From NCBI GenBank assembly GCA_963573305.1, contig OY754337.1, forward strand, positions 50,295,164-50,359,163: a stretch of 64,000 nt of DNA, written 5' to 3'. This document shows, one piece after another, positions 1 to 10,480 of the stretch. Below the pieces are notes generated by a model that ran no database searches, had not been told where the DNA came from, and saw only the letters and a list, made by a program, of their open reading frames with translations. The DNA is from Pyrrhosoma nymphula. Its lineage: Eukaryota > Arthropoda > Insecta > Odonata > Coenagrionidae. The translations under genes were made by a program, and so were the position numbers. How positions within the stretch are numbered: the stretch's first letter is position 1; every line of letters starts with the position of its first letter.

Positions 1-19
1 AAACGCTATTGAAAATAAT

Positions 20-235
20 GAAGTCGCGATCACATCGTCGCGTCGGTTAAAATTTAGACTTAATATTTTAAGTAAGTTCCAAGCCGATCTATTAACTGAA
101 TACGTTGAAACCATTTTACGGAACCCGACTTACTACGGTAGATAAGATACTGAGAATAAAATTTGGGAAGTAGATTGCAGAACGGAAAGGTTTTAAAATG
201 TCATTTATCCCGCGCACTTTCAAAAAGCATTATAG
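20..235 (+). pseudogene. LINE-A-like ORF C-terminal relic
   Basis: Decayed end of a CR1-type reverse transcriptase ORF. Readable pieces are FRLNILSKFQADLL, PTYYGR and DCRTERF, in the same order as in the better LINE-A copy ending at 7163. A stop follows PTYYGR and the frame shifts before the final FFPRTIRD-like motif. The next 150 bases (to about 400) contain weak echoes of the LINE 3' UTR but are too decayed to assign firmly. Confidence 0.7.
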
Positions 236-429
236 ATGCAACTGTGACACAGTAATTAGGTTTTTTCAAAAGGTATTGTAGTGATTTATTTGATTTGCTC
301 TTTAATGCTTTTCTGTCATTTTTTACGAAGCACTAACAGTGCGTCACACATATACCCTGTGTAAATCTCTTCTCTCTGTATAGGTTCATAGTTTCAAAAT
401 TCAATGGCACTCATTGTTTCTAAAACATC

Positions 430-725
430 GATGGCTTACTGTGTGGTGCACGTTGGCGAAATTTAGCATCCTTATTGCCGTGGTGGAAGGGCTTGCGTGC
501 TCGGATGACCCCTAGAGCTGCACTGGCGGGAGCAATGCTCCTGGTAGGGTCACCCATGCCAGATTGGCCGAAGGTTAGGAGACAGACGAATGGTAGTCCG
601 CGCAGCGTCTGTACCTCAGTGAGGCGACTGCAAAAGGCGTCTGACCCCAGTGGGGCGGCCTCTGAAGTGATGGTGTCACGTATAAAAACACTATTGAGAT
701 AGGTCACGGAATACCATCTCAATTA
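430..725. other. GC-rich block upstream of the RTE-like ORF, unassigned
   Basis: A block clearly richer in G+C than its surroundings, lying directly 5' of the RTE-like coding region. It has open frames on both strands but no recognisable protein. Its position suggests a 5' untranslated or promoter region of the RTE-like LINE joined to the ORF after loss of the endonuclease part. That is inference from position only. Confidence 0.3.
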
Positions 726-1886
726 AAACACAAAACTTGAAATTATGGACAGGAATTGTAGAAGCGGCGAAAGCAATGGTAGGCGTAGTCAGTGCAACTA
801 AAATTAAAAAACCGTGGATCACGAAGGAGATGATAAGGGAGATGTGGGAGAGAAGGAAATGGAAGAGCGTAAACTCAGAGCTAGGTAAGAGAAAATACCG
901 AGAATTAAATAACAGGCTTAGAAGAGAAACAAAGAAAGCAAGAGAGGCGTGGTGGAGAGAACAGATCGACTCGTTAGAGAAATACCAAAAAGAAGGGAGA
1001 GCAGATGCATTATATAGGAAAGTAAAGGAACTGACGGGTGGTAATGAGGGAAGGGGAACTACAACGATAACAGACAAGACGGGAAAGGTGATCGTAGAGC
1101 CGAAAGAGATCCAGGAGAGGTGGAAGGAGTATGTTGTAGAGCTGTATGGTAAAGAAATAAGGCCCATTATGTTAGATATAGAAAGGGAAGACGATATCGA
1201 CAGAGATGACATCGGACCAAGTATACTAGATATCGAAATCGAAAGAGTTCTACGAGACATGAAAAGGAATAAGGCGGTGGGAATAGATGGCATACCTGCA
1301 GAGTTTTTAAAGAGAATGGGGAAGAACGGAAGAGTCAAACTTTTTGCGCTTATTCGTAGGATTTGTGAGGATGGAGTGTGGCCGGAAGACTTCGCGAAGA
1401 CTGTACTAATTCCTATACCAAAGAAGAGTAAGGCAAAAACGTGCGAAGACTATAGGACAATAAGCTTAATATCCGACGCGGCCAAAGTAGTTCTGAGAAT
1501 TCTAAACAGAAGGCTAGAGAAGAAGGCAAATGAATACCTGGGTGACGACCAGTTCGGGTTTAGGAGAGGGACGGGAACGCTATAGCGGTGATTAGGACGC
1601 TATTATAGTAGAAAGAAACCTTGAGTATGGGCAGGATGTTTTTGCATGCTTCGTAGATTTCGAGAAGGCGTTTGATCGGGTGGAATGGACGAAATTAATG
1701 GGAGTGTTGAAGAAATTAGGGGTCGATTGGAGGGACAGGCGTCTGATTCGGAATTTGTATATGAACCAGACGGCGCAGGTTAGGGCAGCCAATGGAGAAT
1801 CGGGATGGGCCACGATAGGACGGGGAGTGCAGCAGGGGTGCCCATTATAGCCGCTGCTTTTTAACGTGTATTCCGAAGAAATGGTA
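725..1886 (+). pseudogene. RTE-like LINE, linker and first half of reverse transcriptase
   Basis: Non-LTR retrotransposon protein fragment. The frame open to 1585 starts in the basic linker after the endonuclease (KKPWITKEMIREMWERRKW, REAWWREQIDSLEKYQ) and runs into RT blocks: GIDGIPAEFLK, VLIPIPKKSK, YRTISLISDAAK, GDDQFGFRRGTG. After a frameshift near 1580 the RT continues as ACFVDFEKAFDRVEW (motif A, with the catalytic Asp) and RGVQQGCPL, where an in-frame TAG replaces a codon before PLLFNVYSEEM. The endonuclease is missing. The element breaks at about 1886 where a LINE-C is inserted and resumes at 2827. The clade assignment (RTE-like, no RNase H seen) is from motif style; the status as a broken LINE is certain. 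Confidence 0.85.
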
Positions 1887-2826
1887 CATCTACATCTACA
1901 TATTACCCTGCGAGCCACCTCTAGGGTGTTTGGCAGGGGGTGACAAGTCACCAAAATGCAGCATGCAAGCGGACCGCCACATGCACACCGCACGGTCATG
2001 AATATTAAGGATAACTAAAAACCATCATACAGCATGCAAGAGAATCCCCACATGCACGCCACATATGTACGATGACACATAATATTCTACATGCTACTTA
2101 AGAGGGCAATCTGCCTATGAAGCTAGATCATGCAAAACATGCTGTTAGAATCACCATAAAACTCCGCAAACATGCTTTAAGAAATACATAAGTTAGTAAG
2201 CTACACTACCAGTCAACTAATCTATTTCTAAGTCCTTACACAGCCGTTATAGTCTCTTATCGCTCGCGGAAAAAACGACATTTTGAATCTATCTGTTCTA
2301 CAGTCTATCTCTCTTATTTTATTTTTATGATCTAATCTACCATAGTACGTTGGCGGTCGTAAAATATGATCAACTTCGTCGGAAAATAAACTACTCTTGA
2401 ATTTACATAATAGATTTAGTCTTGTTTTCAATCTACGGTCTGACAGTGATTCCCATCCGAGTTGTTCTAAGAGGTCAGTAACACTAACAAGACTATCGTA
2501 ACGGCTTTTCACGTACCTGGCTGCTCTTCTCTGTACACGTTCTAACTCTGTTTTTAAGCCTGTTTCATGAGGATCCCAAACACTGGAAGCATATTCTAAA
2601 TGGGGTCTAACGAGGGAGAAGTAGCTTATTTCTCTCACTTTGTCGTCGCACTTGCCTAGAATTCTTTTAACAAATCCCAATTTACGATTAGCTTGACCTG
2701 TTATTTCCCGAATATGTTTATTCCACGATAGATCATTATTGAGCCTAACTCCGAGATATTTTACGGATTCTACCGTCTCTAATTGGGTATCCTGAATGAA
2801 ATAGCTCTGTTGTGGGGAGTTATTAT
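1887..2826 (-). mobile_element. LINE-C insertion, 5' truncated, nested in RTE-like LINE
   Basis: Reads on the minus strand as RT thumb and C-terminal domain: ETVESVKYLGV near 2760, then KLGFVKRILGKCDDKVREIS, FSLVRPHLEYASSVWDP, ERVQRRAARYVKSRYDSL, PTYYGRLDHKNKIREIDC, MSFFPRAIRDYNG. A 3' UTR and the C-type tail hairpin follow, with the hexamer tail at about 1887-1900. The C-terminal ORF (2680-2228) is open. TGGTA lies on both sides (1882-1886 and 2827-2831) and is a plausible 5 bp target duplication. The host RTE frame resumes immediately to the right, so this is the younger insertion. A close relative lies at 42429-43120. Confidence 0.88.
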
Positions 2827-3690
2827 TGGTAAGGGAGGCATAGGGGAGGAGTAAATAGGAATAAAGGTAGGAGGTGAGCTGATAAAATCAGTGAGATTTG
2901 CAGATGATCAGGCATTGGTTAGTCAGTCTGCAAAAGGGTTACAGTCAATGGTGAATGCGTTAGAGGTCCAGTGCAAAAAGTATGGGATGAAGATCAACCA
3001 CAAGAAAACGGAAGTAATGAGATTTTCTAGAAGTAAGAAGGGGTGGCTGAATATAAGGGAGGGAGGGCAAGAGATAGAGCTGGTCGAGCAGTTTACGTAT
3101 CTGGGTAGTATTTTGGAGGGGAATGGGTTTAGTGGTATGGACATCAGATGTAGAATTGCGGTCGCTAAAGAAGCATTTTCGAAGAGAAGGGAATTGATGA
3201 GGGGGGGGTCTGAGAAGAGACGTAAAGAAGAGGCTGGTGAAAACTTTAATATGGAGCGTGGCGCTATATGGGTCGGAAACTTGGTCATTGCGAAATGAGG
3301 ATATGCGTAGACTTGAGGCGTTTGAGATGTGGGTTTGGTGAAGGTTAGCTGGATTGCGAGAAAGACGAACGAGGAGGTATTGGATATGGTCGGAGAGGAG
3401 AGGAAGCTTGTGGTAGAGGTTCGGAGAAGGCAGAAGAGATGGATGGAGGAGGTTTTGAGAGGAGAGGGCATGTTGAAGAGAGTGTTAGAGGGGAGAACAC
3501 TGGGTAAGCGTGGAAGAGGATGGGAATTCTGGACGAAATAAGAGGAGGTGGAAGATATGAAGAATTGAAGAGGGATCTAATAGCGCGCCTTCGTTAGGAG
3601 GGAAAGCGAGACAATGTATATGAGGTTGGGATGCAGAATGGGGACTGTCCAAGAACCTACCAATCAACTGGTAGAATACTTGAATGAATA
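2827..3690 (+). pseudogene. RTE-like LINE, second half of RT and C-terminus
   Basis: Continuation of the RTE-like element after the nested LINE-C. The polymerase box FADD is at 2897-2908 (RFADDQALVSQSAKGLQ). It is followed by KKYGMKINHKKTEVMRF, FTYLGSILEGNGF, a frameshift at an eight-G run near 3206, then in other frames ETWSLRNEDMRRLEAFEMW, SWIARKTNEEVLDMVGEER and RRRQKRWMEEVLRGEGML. The element ends near 3690 after a sequence shared in inverted orientation with 23448-23826 (ACTGGTAGAATACTTGAATG). At least three lesions make it non-functional. Confidence 0.85.
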
Positions 3691-3911
3691 TGTATTTGCA
3701 GACTAATAATATGTATTCATGACAGATGTGGTCGAGCTTGTACATGACGATAGAAGATCTCTTTTCAGTTTTCCACCTATAAACAATTGCCAGTGACGAT
3801 GTAAAACATCGAAACTGGTCGCATGTAACACTTCTCATTGGAAAACTGCACATAGTTCTTCTTTCGACCGGTACTTTCAGGTTTTTGCTGATGCAGTAAT
3901 TGTCTTACATC

Positions 3912-4185
3912 TACTTCTACATAATACCTACCCTGCGAGCCAACTCAATGGTGTTTGGCTGAGTTATCACAAACATGCATTACACTATACCCTATTAAAC
4001 TTAATGCAACTAAGACAAATGATGCATTAGCCAAGTCCTGAAAATGCCTCGCGGCGAAAGTTAACTAACATGCAATACACTATAGGTATGCTTCCAATTG
4101 TAGTTAAAATAGTGTATGAATGTTTTTGCAACAACATAAATGCACAGAGATACAAGAGTTATGCCTAAAAGATGCACGACGTCTT
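3912..4185 (-). mobile_element. Old LINE-A-type 3' UTR and tail
   Basis: Begins with degenerate TCTACTTCTACA hexamers and the reverse complement of the tail hairpin, then CATGCATTACACTATACC and further 3' UTR landmarks (a second CACTATAGG block and an AACATAAATGCACAGAGATAC segment). It is clearly more diverged than the copies at 13 kb or 38 kb. No coding sequence is left. The near-complete LINE-A starts immediately downstream. The 220 bases before it (3691-3911) show nothing recognisable. Confidence 0.75.
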
Positions 4186-4223
4186 TTATCGCAGGAGGTA
4201 GCGCGAGGTAGCGCGCAGGATAC

Positions 4224-7163
4224 TTGAGCACACTCGTCGAGTTTAACATAGACGGTAGGCTACAGGGCAGGTCAATTAGTGGGGTCAATAATTATGTGTT
4301 TCCAGTTAGTAATTTAGCTAAGAATACTCCGAATATTGGGTCCAAGAATAGCTTAATTGAAGACAGCAATCTTGAAATTACCCCGAATTGCAAAAACAAT
4401 AATCATGAAGCATTAGTCGTTGCAGTAGTTAACTGCCGTAGTTTAAAAAATAAGATTCCAGAATTTCACCACCTTATTCATAGCACGGAGTGTAACGTCA
4501 TTATTGGCACAGAAAGTTGGCTGACGGACGATATTTCTGATAGTGAAATTTTTCCTAAATCATTCAATGTTTACAGAAAAGATAGGTCCAACCGAACCGG
4601 AGGCGGAGTATTTATAGCTGTAAAGAAAACCATAGTCAGCCGAGCGGAAACCGTCCCAGATACCAGCATAGAATCTGTATGGTGCTCTATTAGATGCCCT
4701 AAATCAAAAACAATATTCGTGTGCGCATACTACAGGCCACCTAACACCGACGTCACCTCAATTTTAGAACTCGAAGCACAAATAAAGAACATCACATCCA
4801 GGAACACCGAAAGAAATGTAATCATCGGTGGAGATTTCAATACGCCCTCTATAGATTGGAGGACCTACAGTTACATATCAGGAGGAAGAGACAAAGATAT
4901 ATGCGAGTCCCTGCTGCACACGTTCTCATCAAATGCCCTACATCAGATAGCTACGACGCCTAACAGAGGGGACAACATTCTTGATTTATTGGCAACAAAT
5001 ATACCGCAACAAGTAATTAAGGTAAACACTGTTGAGGGCATTAGTGACCATAGAGTAGTTACCGCGAAGTTCTCTTTGAGTATCATTAAAAGTTTTAAAC
5101 AAAGAAGAAAATTCTACATTTTTAGAAAAGCCGATTTCAATGCATTTAAGAGTCATCTAAAAAATTCTCTTCCCGAATTCCAGGAATCAAGCTTAAAGTT
5201 AGACACGGAGGATATTTGGAAAGCTTTTCTTTCGATCGTACATTCAGGGATCAGAAAATACATTCCAATTAAAGTAAAAAAAAAAGAGGGCAGCGAACCA
5301 AGATGGTACAATGCAGAAGTGAGAAAATCGTTAAGACGTCAGAGAGTATGCCACGCCAAGATGAAAAAACTCCGTAGAGATTTGTCCCCTAGTGATCAAA
5401 ATTTAATATTTGAAAAATACAAATTGTCTAGAGCCACTACAAAGGAAGCCTTTCGGAATGCATTCATGGATTTTAAAAGAAAAACATTAGGAGAACAATT
5501 ACAGGACAATCCAAAGGCATTTTGGTCATACGTAAGGGAAGTTCAAGGCAATAGGTCAACAGTTATTCCACTACGAAACGGAAATGGCGAATTATTAACA
5601 AGCAGCTCGGACAAGGCCAACTTATTAAATTCCTACTTTCAAAGTGTGTTCACCAAGTCATCGCAGATTACATCCGTAAAGTTAAATGATCACTTCCAGC
5701 AAAAGATGCCGCCTATCGATATTTGCACTCAAGGAATAGAAAACTTGCTAAAATCTTTAAGTCCAAATAAATCCCCAGGTCCTGAAGAAATTCCTGCCCG
5801 CGTTTATAGAGAATTAGCTTGTGAAATAGTACCCTACTTGCAGAATATATTTAGTAAATCCATCAACGAACACAAAGTACCCATGGACTGGAAAATTGCA
5901 AATGTCACTCCCATATTCAAAAGCGGTGATAAGGAACAGCCATCGAACTACAGACCGATATCTCTCACATCTATCTCTTGCAAAGTCCTTGAACATATAA
6001 TTGTTAGTTCAGTTATGAGACACCTCGATATAGAGAACTTGTTAACAAAAACGAAACACGGATTCAGAAAGGGAAGATCTTGCGAAACTCAATAAGCACT
6101 TTTTGCCCACGATATTTTAGTCTCGGGTGAACATAACGCTCCAGTTGATGCAATTTTTCTTGACTTTAAAAAGGCTTTTGATAAAGTTTCCCACAGTAAG
6201 CTACTCATGAAATTAAAATCCTACGGTTTAGACGACGACGTAATTTCCTGGATTAGAGAATTCTTAAGTAATCGCGTGCAAAGGGTTGTATTAGTTGGCG
6301 CTATCTCCAATGAAGTAAAATTCACATCGGGTGTCCCACAGGGAAGTGTCATAGGCCCGCTTCTGTTCCTTTTGTACATAAACGACATCGGTGACAAAGT
6401 TGACAGTAAGCTTAGATTATTTGCTGACGACGCAGTGGTGTATAGAGAAATTCGCAGCTTTAATGACAAGGAAGCGCTAACTAAGGACCTCGAGGCAATA
6501 CAAGAGTGGTGCGATGCGTGGCAGCTAGAATTAATCCTGAAAAAATGCGTTGTTGTGAATTTTTGGAAACGGAAAAACGCTCCTTGTAACAGCTATTGCA
6601 TTAACAACATAAAACTAGACACCTTAGAATCGGTTAAGTACCTCGGAGTTAAACTGACTAATGATCTATCGTGGAGTAAACATATTCGAGAAATTACCGG
6701 TCAAGCTAATCGTAAATTGGGATTTGTTAAAAGAGTACATGGCAAGTGCGACCATAAAGTTAGGGAAATCAGCTACTTCTCCCTCGTTAGACCTCACTTA
6801 GAATATGCCGCCAGTATTTGGGATCCTTATGAGATAGGCTTGGGAACTGAGTTAGAACGCGTGCAGCGAAGATCGGCAAGATATGTTAAAGGCCGTTATG
6901 ATAATCTCGTTAGTGTTTCTGACCTTTTGCAGCAACTGGGATGGGAAAAGCTTTCAGACCGTCGTTTAAAATTTAGACTCAATCTATTATGTAAGTTCCA
7001 AACCGGTCTATTCTCTGACGACGTTGATAATATTTTACGAAATCCGACATACTACGGTAGATCAGATCATGAGAGTAAAATTAGGGAACTAGACTGCAGA
7101 ACGGATAGATTTAAGATGTCATTTTTCCCACGAACGATAAGGGACCATAACAGCGGCCAATGA
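4224..7163 (+). pseudogene. LINE-A endonuclease-reverse transcriptase, one nonsense codon
   Basis: A single frame of 979 codons broken only by TAA at 6093-6095 (codon 624), where a sister copy has TTA. Counting from the TTG at 4224, the APE-type endonuclease starts near residue 66 (VVAVVNCRSLKNKI). It carries IIGTESWL, GGDFN at 202-206 and SDH at 274-276, the expected catalytic signatures. The RT follows: IFKSGDKEQPSNYRPISL, AIFLDFKKAFDKV (motif A, Asp647), GVPQGSVIGPLLFLLY, FADD at 733-736, then the C-terminal FSLVRPHLEYAASIWDP and ERVQRRSARYVKGRYD blocks. No RNase H domain or zinc knuckle is seen. In the family this protein nicks the target and primes cDNA synthesis there. The true start is uncertain because no ATG precedes the endonuclease in frame. 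It would be active in principle if the stop were read through. Confidence 0.92.
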
Positions 7164-7379
7164 GACTTTTATCTAGGTTTGTCGTTAGGTAGTGTAGCTC
7201 TTAGTAGTAGTAGTACTCCTAATACTTGAACCCTTATCTGTTACCTAGTACATACTAACACCACGCCTAGCATGTTTTCTACATGGGTCTTGAGTCCCTG
7301 TCCATCTGTGTAGTTGTAGAATGCATGTATATTGACGGTCACTCTCCATTTTGATGACATCTGTAGTGTAGTGGTGCAT

Positions 7380-7524
7380 GCTTGTGAGGCTTCGCCTCGT
7401 GACAAGCATTAGCGATTTATGCTAATGCATAATTAGTCGTAGTTACACTAACTCTAGGGTATAGTGTAATGCATGTTGGTGATTACTCACCCCCTGCCAC
7501 ACACCCCTGAGGTGGCTTGCAGGG
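7380..7524 (+). other. LINE-A 3' UTR stem-loop chain and tail hairpin
   Basis: Four hairpins in a row. (1) GCTTGT/ACAAGC (7380-7385, 7402-7407) enclosing GAGGC-TTC-GCCTC. (2) GCATTAGC/GCTAATGC (7406-7413, 7421-7428). (3) TTACACTA/TAGTGTAA (7443-7450, 7462-7469). (4) CCCTGC/GCAGGG (7492-7497, 7519-7524) with inner CACC-CCTGA-GGTG. All have perfectly paired arms. They are retained in most LINE-A copies here. In related LINEs the 3' RNA structure is what the RT recognises; that role is inferred for this family. Confidence 0.75.
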
Positions 7525-7539
7525 TATTTTGTAGATGTA

Positions 7540-8058
7540 GATAATATTTTACGTACTCCGGCATACTACGGTAGATCAGTTCATGAGAGTAAAATTATGG
7601 AACTTGACTGCAGAACGGACAGATTTAAGATGTCATTTTTCCCACGAACGATAAGGGACCATAATAGCTGCCATGAGACTTTTATCTAGGTTTGTCGTTC
7701 GGTAGTGTAGCTCTTTGTAGTGGTAGTACTCCTAATACTTGAATCTTTATCTGTTATCTTGTACATACTAACAGCACGCCTAGCATGTTTTCTACATGGG
7801 TCTTGAGTCCCTGTCCATCTGTGTAGTTGTAGAATGCATGTATATAGAGGTCACTCTCCATTTTGATGACATCTGTTGTGTAGTGTTGCATGCTTGTGAG
7901 GCTTCACCTCATGACAAGCATTAGCGATTTATGGTAATGCATAATTAGTCGTAGTTACACTAACTTTAGGGTATAGTGTAATGCATGTTGGTGATTACTC
8001 TCCCCCTGCCACACACCCCTGAGGTGGCTTGCAGGGTATTTTGTAGATGTAGATGTAG
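7540..8058 (+). mobile_element. LINE-A second unit, head-to-tail dimer
   Basis: Starts inside the RT C-terminal coding region (AATATTTTACG) directly at the hexamer tail of the preceding LINE-A, sharing GAT at the joint. It then carries ORF end, full 3' UTR and tail. It has CAGTTCATGAGAG where most copies have CAGATCATGAGAG, a variant shared with the second unit of the 51.8 kb dimer. Confidence 0.88.
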
Positions 8059-8069
8059 TACTACGTTGC

Positions 8070-8600
8070 AGATTAAGAAACAAGCATTAGGGAGCAAATC
8101 AACAAATTAGCTACACCACCCATCTACAAACCTAGTTATAAGTGTTATTGGCAGCTATCTGGGTCTCTTATCGTTCGCGGGAACAATTACATTTTAAACC
8201 TGTCCATTATGAAATCTATTTCCCTAATTTTATTCTCATAGTCCAATCTACCGTAGTACCGTAGACTGCGCACTGTTCTCCTAACTGCTTTTTGGTCAAC
8301 TCCTAGCGGCCGGGAGAACGTGCGAGGTCCCGATTTGTACTGGGACGAGTGCTGCATGCCTGTTGTGGAATCACCCCGTGCCACACACCCTAGTGGTGGC
8401 TTGCACGGTACTTCGTAGATGCTTCGTAGTTTGTCGGGTTTCGTAAGATGTTATTGTTGTAGTTAGAAAATCAATCGGTTTGGAACTCACATACAAAAAT
8501 TAACTCTAAATTTTAATCGACAGTCTGAAAGCGATTCCCATCCCAGTTACTGCAGAAGTCTTGTAACACTGTCGTGGTTACTTTGGCTTCTGTAGTATGT
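8070..8600 (-). mobile_element. LINE-A fragment interrupted by a LINE-B tail
   Basis: Minus-strand LINE-A ORF end and 3' UTR without its hexamer tail (8070-8261). The coding sequence resumes at 8430-8590 with the reverse complements of the PTYYGR and LGWEKLSDRRLKF regions. The intervening bases are a separate LINE-B insertion. Several substitutions and stops show this copy is older than the 7.5 kb unit. Confidence 0.8.
8262..8428 (+). mobile_element. LINE-B 3' end inserted in LINE-A
   Basis: Only the last 165 bases of LINE-B: the GACTGCGCACTGTTCTCC and GGAACGTGCGAGGT-like 3' UTR stretch, then the CCGTGC/GCACGG hairpin and the CTTCGTAGATGCTTCGTAG tail. CGTAG occurs at both borders and could be the target duplication. 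Confidence 0.82.
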
Positions 8601-8675
8601 AGTCTAGTGTGTGTTGGTGCAAACTTACCGTCTGACACATTCCCACGAGGTGCCCGCAGGGTATTACGTAGATTA
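8595..8675 (+). mobile_element. Old LINE tail, plus strand
   Basis: Degenerate tail with a GTGCAAACTTACCGTCTGAC stretch, GAGGTGCCCGCAGGGTATT and TACGTAGAT. It directly abuts the 5'-truncated end of the minus-strand LINE-A, giving a head-to-head pair. Confidence 0.6.
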
Positions 8676-9706
8676 AGAAACGTTACCTGGGCCGGAAAGG
8701 CATGGTAGGGAACACAAGCCGATCCGAAACAGCATGATACATGTACGTAATTACCTTTGCACGAACATCAGTACCAATCTTAGTATTCCACAGTGCATGC
8801 CAATTTTATATTTACCAAAATAACGTAACTAAATTGCTGAGTTGAATTAATAGACATAATATAAAGTTATTAGCAGTTTTTGACAAAAATACTTCACTCA
8901 CGAAATTTTAATATGGCTGATTTCCCCCATTTTAGCCTCGAATATTTAATTTACGTTAGATAATAAGTTCAAAATTGGGCTCAGCGTGCCAAATGACTTG
9001 CAGAGTACCATTCCCTGTCGCAATTGACACGAACACTTGATCCTTGCCCCTATTTTTCGCGTCTCGCAACATATTACGAAGTCTCGCTGTCCTCTCAAGT
9101 GTAGTACTAACGTAGTACTGACCGCAGCCGTGGACATATAGTAATTCTCGGAACAGGTCAGGAGGAGGAGAGGTTGAAGGGGGCACGCTACGTACGCTTC
9201 CTGTTGAAGGACCCTTCCCCCTCTTTCCCACCCCATTCCTCTTCCCCCTCCCCCCCCATGTCTATCCCCTTAGCCTTGTTCCCAGGGACGGTCCCCAGTC
9301 TGGACTGAAGGAGGGTCGAGTATAAAGGGAGTACCCATCCACTACGCTGGTTATATTTTGAAATGGAAACGACAGTTAAGTGTACGTCATCGCGGTGCCC
9401 TACTAGCCACCTAAAGGGTGTGTGGCAGGGGGTGGTTCTACATCTACATCTTACGACACCAGGCATGCACCAATTTTAAAGCATTTGGTTACAGTTATTA
9501 GCTATTTTAGAACACGTAATAATGATTTTATGTTTAATTAAGTAACGTACGCGGAATGGACTCCTCGTTCAATGCTGCTTCTGAGCATAATTCTACCCAT
9601 ACAGTTTGCACTAAACCATTGTTAGATTTCTAACCACGGCCGGCTGACCGTGGTTGGCGGTTTATGCTGGATTCAAGACGCAGTGGGAACTCTAGTTATG
9701 TTACCA
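8676..9706. other. No recognisable gene
   Basis: Mostly unique-looking sequence. 9160-9290 is a C/T-rich low-complexity tract. A 40-base LINE tail echo (minus strand, ...GCCACCTAAAGGGTGTGTGG) sits at 9400-9440, with hexamers on its right rather than its left, so it is probably rearranged. Open frames here are short and overlap on the same strand in different frames; I do not consider them genes. Confidence 0.5.
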
Positions 9707-10480
9707 CATCTACATATACATCTACAAAATACCCTGCAAGCAACTTCAGGGGTGTGTGGCAGGGGGTGAGTATTATCCAACATGCAGTACACTATATCCT
9801 AAAGTTAGTGTATCTACGACTAATTATGCATTATCATAAATCGCTAAGACTAAGGCATGAGGCGAAGCCTCACAAGCATGCACTACACTACAAATATGCT
9901 CACAATGGAGAGGGACCGTTAGTATATATGTATTTTGCAACTACACAAATGGACAGAGACTATAGAGTTATGTTGAAAACATGTACGGCGTGCTGTTAGT
10001 ACTAATTAACAGAGAAGGATTCAAGTATTAGGGAGTACTACTACTACTAAGAGCTACACTACCTATCGATCAACCTAGATAAAAGTCTCATTGGCAGCTG
10101 TTATGGTTTCTTATCGTTCGCGAGAAAAATTACATTTTAAATCTGTCCGTTCTGCAGTCTAGTTACCTAATTTTATTCTCATGATATGATCTACCGTAGT
10201 ATGTCGGATTTCGTAAAATATTATCAACGTCGTCAGGGAATAGATCGGTTTGGAACTTACATAATAGATTGAGTCTAAATTGTAATCGACAGTCTGAAAT
10301 CGTTTCCCATCCCAGTTGCTGCAAAAGGTCATTAACTAACGAGATTATCATAACGGCCTTAAACGTATCTTGCCGATCTCGCTGCACGCGTTCTAACTCA
10401 GTTTTCAAGCCTACCTCATAAGGATCCCAAATACTGGCAGCATATTCCAATTGGGGTCTAACGTGAGTAACGTGGGGGGA
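9707..10480 (-). mobile_element. LINE-A, 5' truncated, minus strand
   Basis: Tail hexamers at 9707-9726, tail hairpin, whole 3' UTR, then the RT C-terminus to about residue MEYAASIWDPYEVGLKTELE near 10450. The ORF has a deletion around ERVQR and several missense changes. The 5' border near 10480 runs into sequence with G-rich and duplicated bits (GGGGTCTA appears twice within 50 bases). Confidence 0.88.

Larger units (their letters stand above)
4190..7542 (+). mobile_element. Near-complete LINE-A (CR1/Jockey-group retrotransposon)
   Basis: The longest LINE in the window: about 2.9 kb of endonuclease-RT coding sequence, a 378-base 3' UTR (7164-7542) with four consecutive stem-loops, and a GTAGATGTAGAT tail at 7531-7542. 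The left border near 4190 abuts an older LINE tail; no convincing 5' UTR or separate ORF1 is visible, so the 5' end is probably slightly truncated. It is followed with no gap by a second LINE-A 3' end, making a head-to-tail dimer. LINE-A copies across the window match its coding and 3' UTR sequence closely. Confidence 0.9.

Noticed and set aside
420..1338. Minus-strand frames opposite the RTE-like ORF
   Set aside because: Shadows of the RTE-like coding strand and of the GC-rich block. The plus strand has the RT motifs.
2923..3471. 182-codon minus-strand frame
   Set aside because: Antisense to the RTE-like RT (FADD box and C-terminus on the plus strand).
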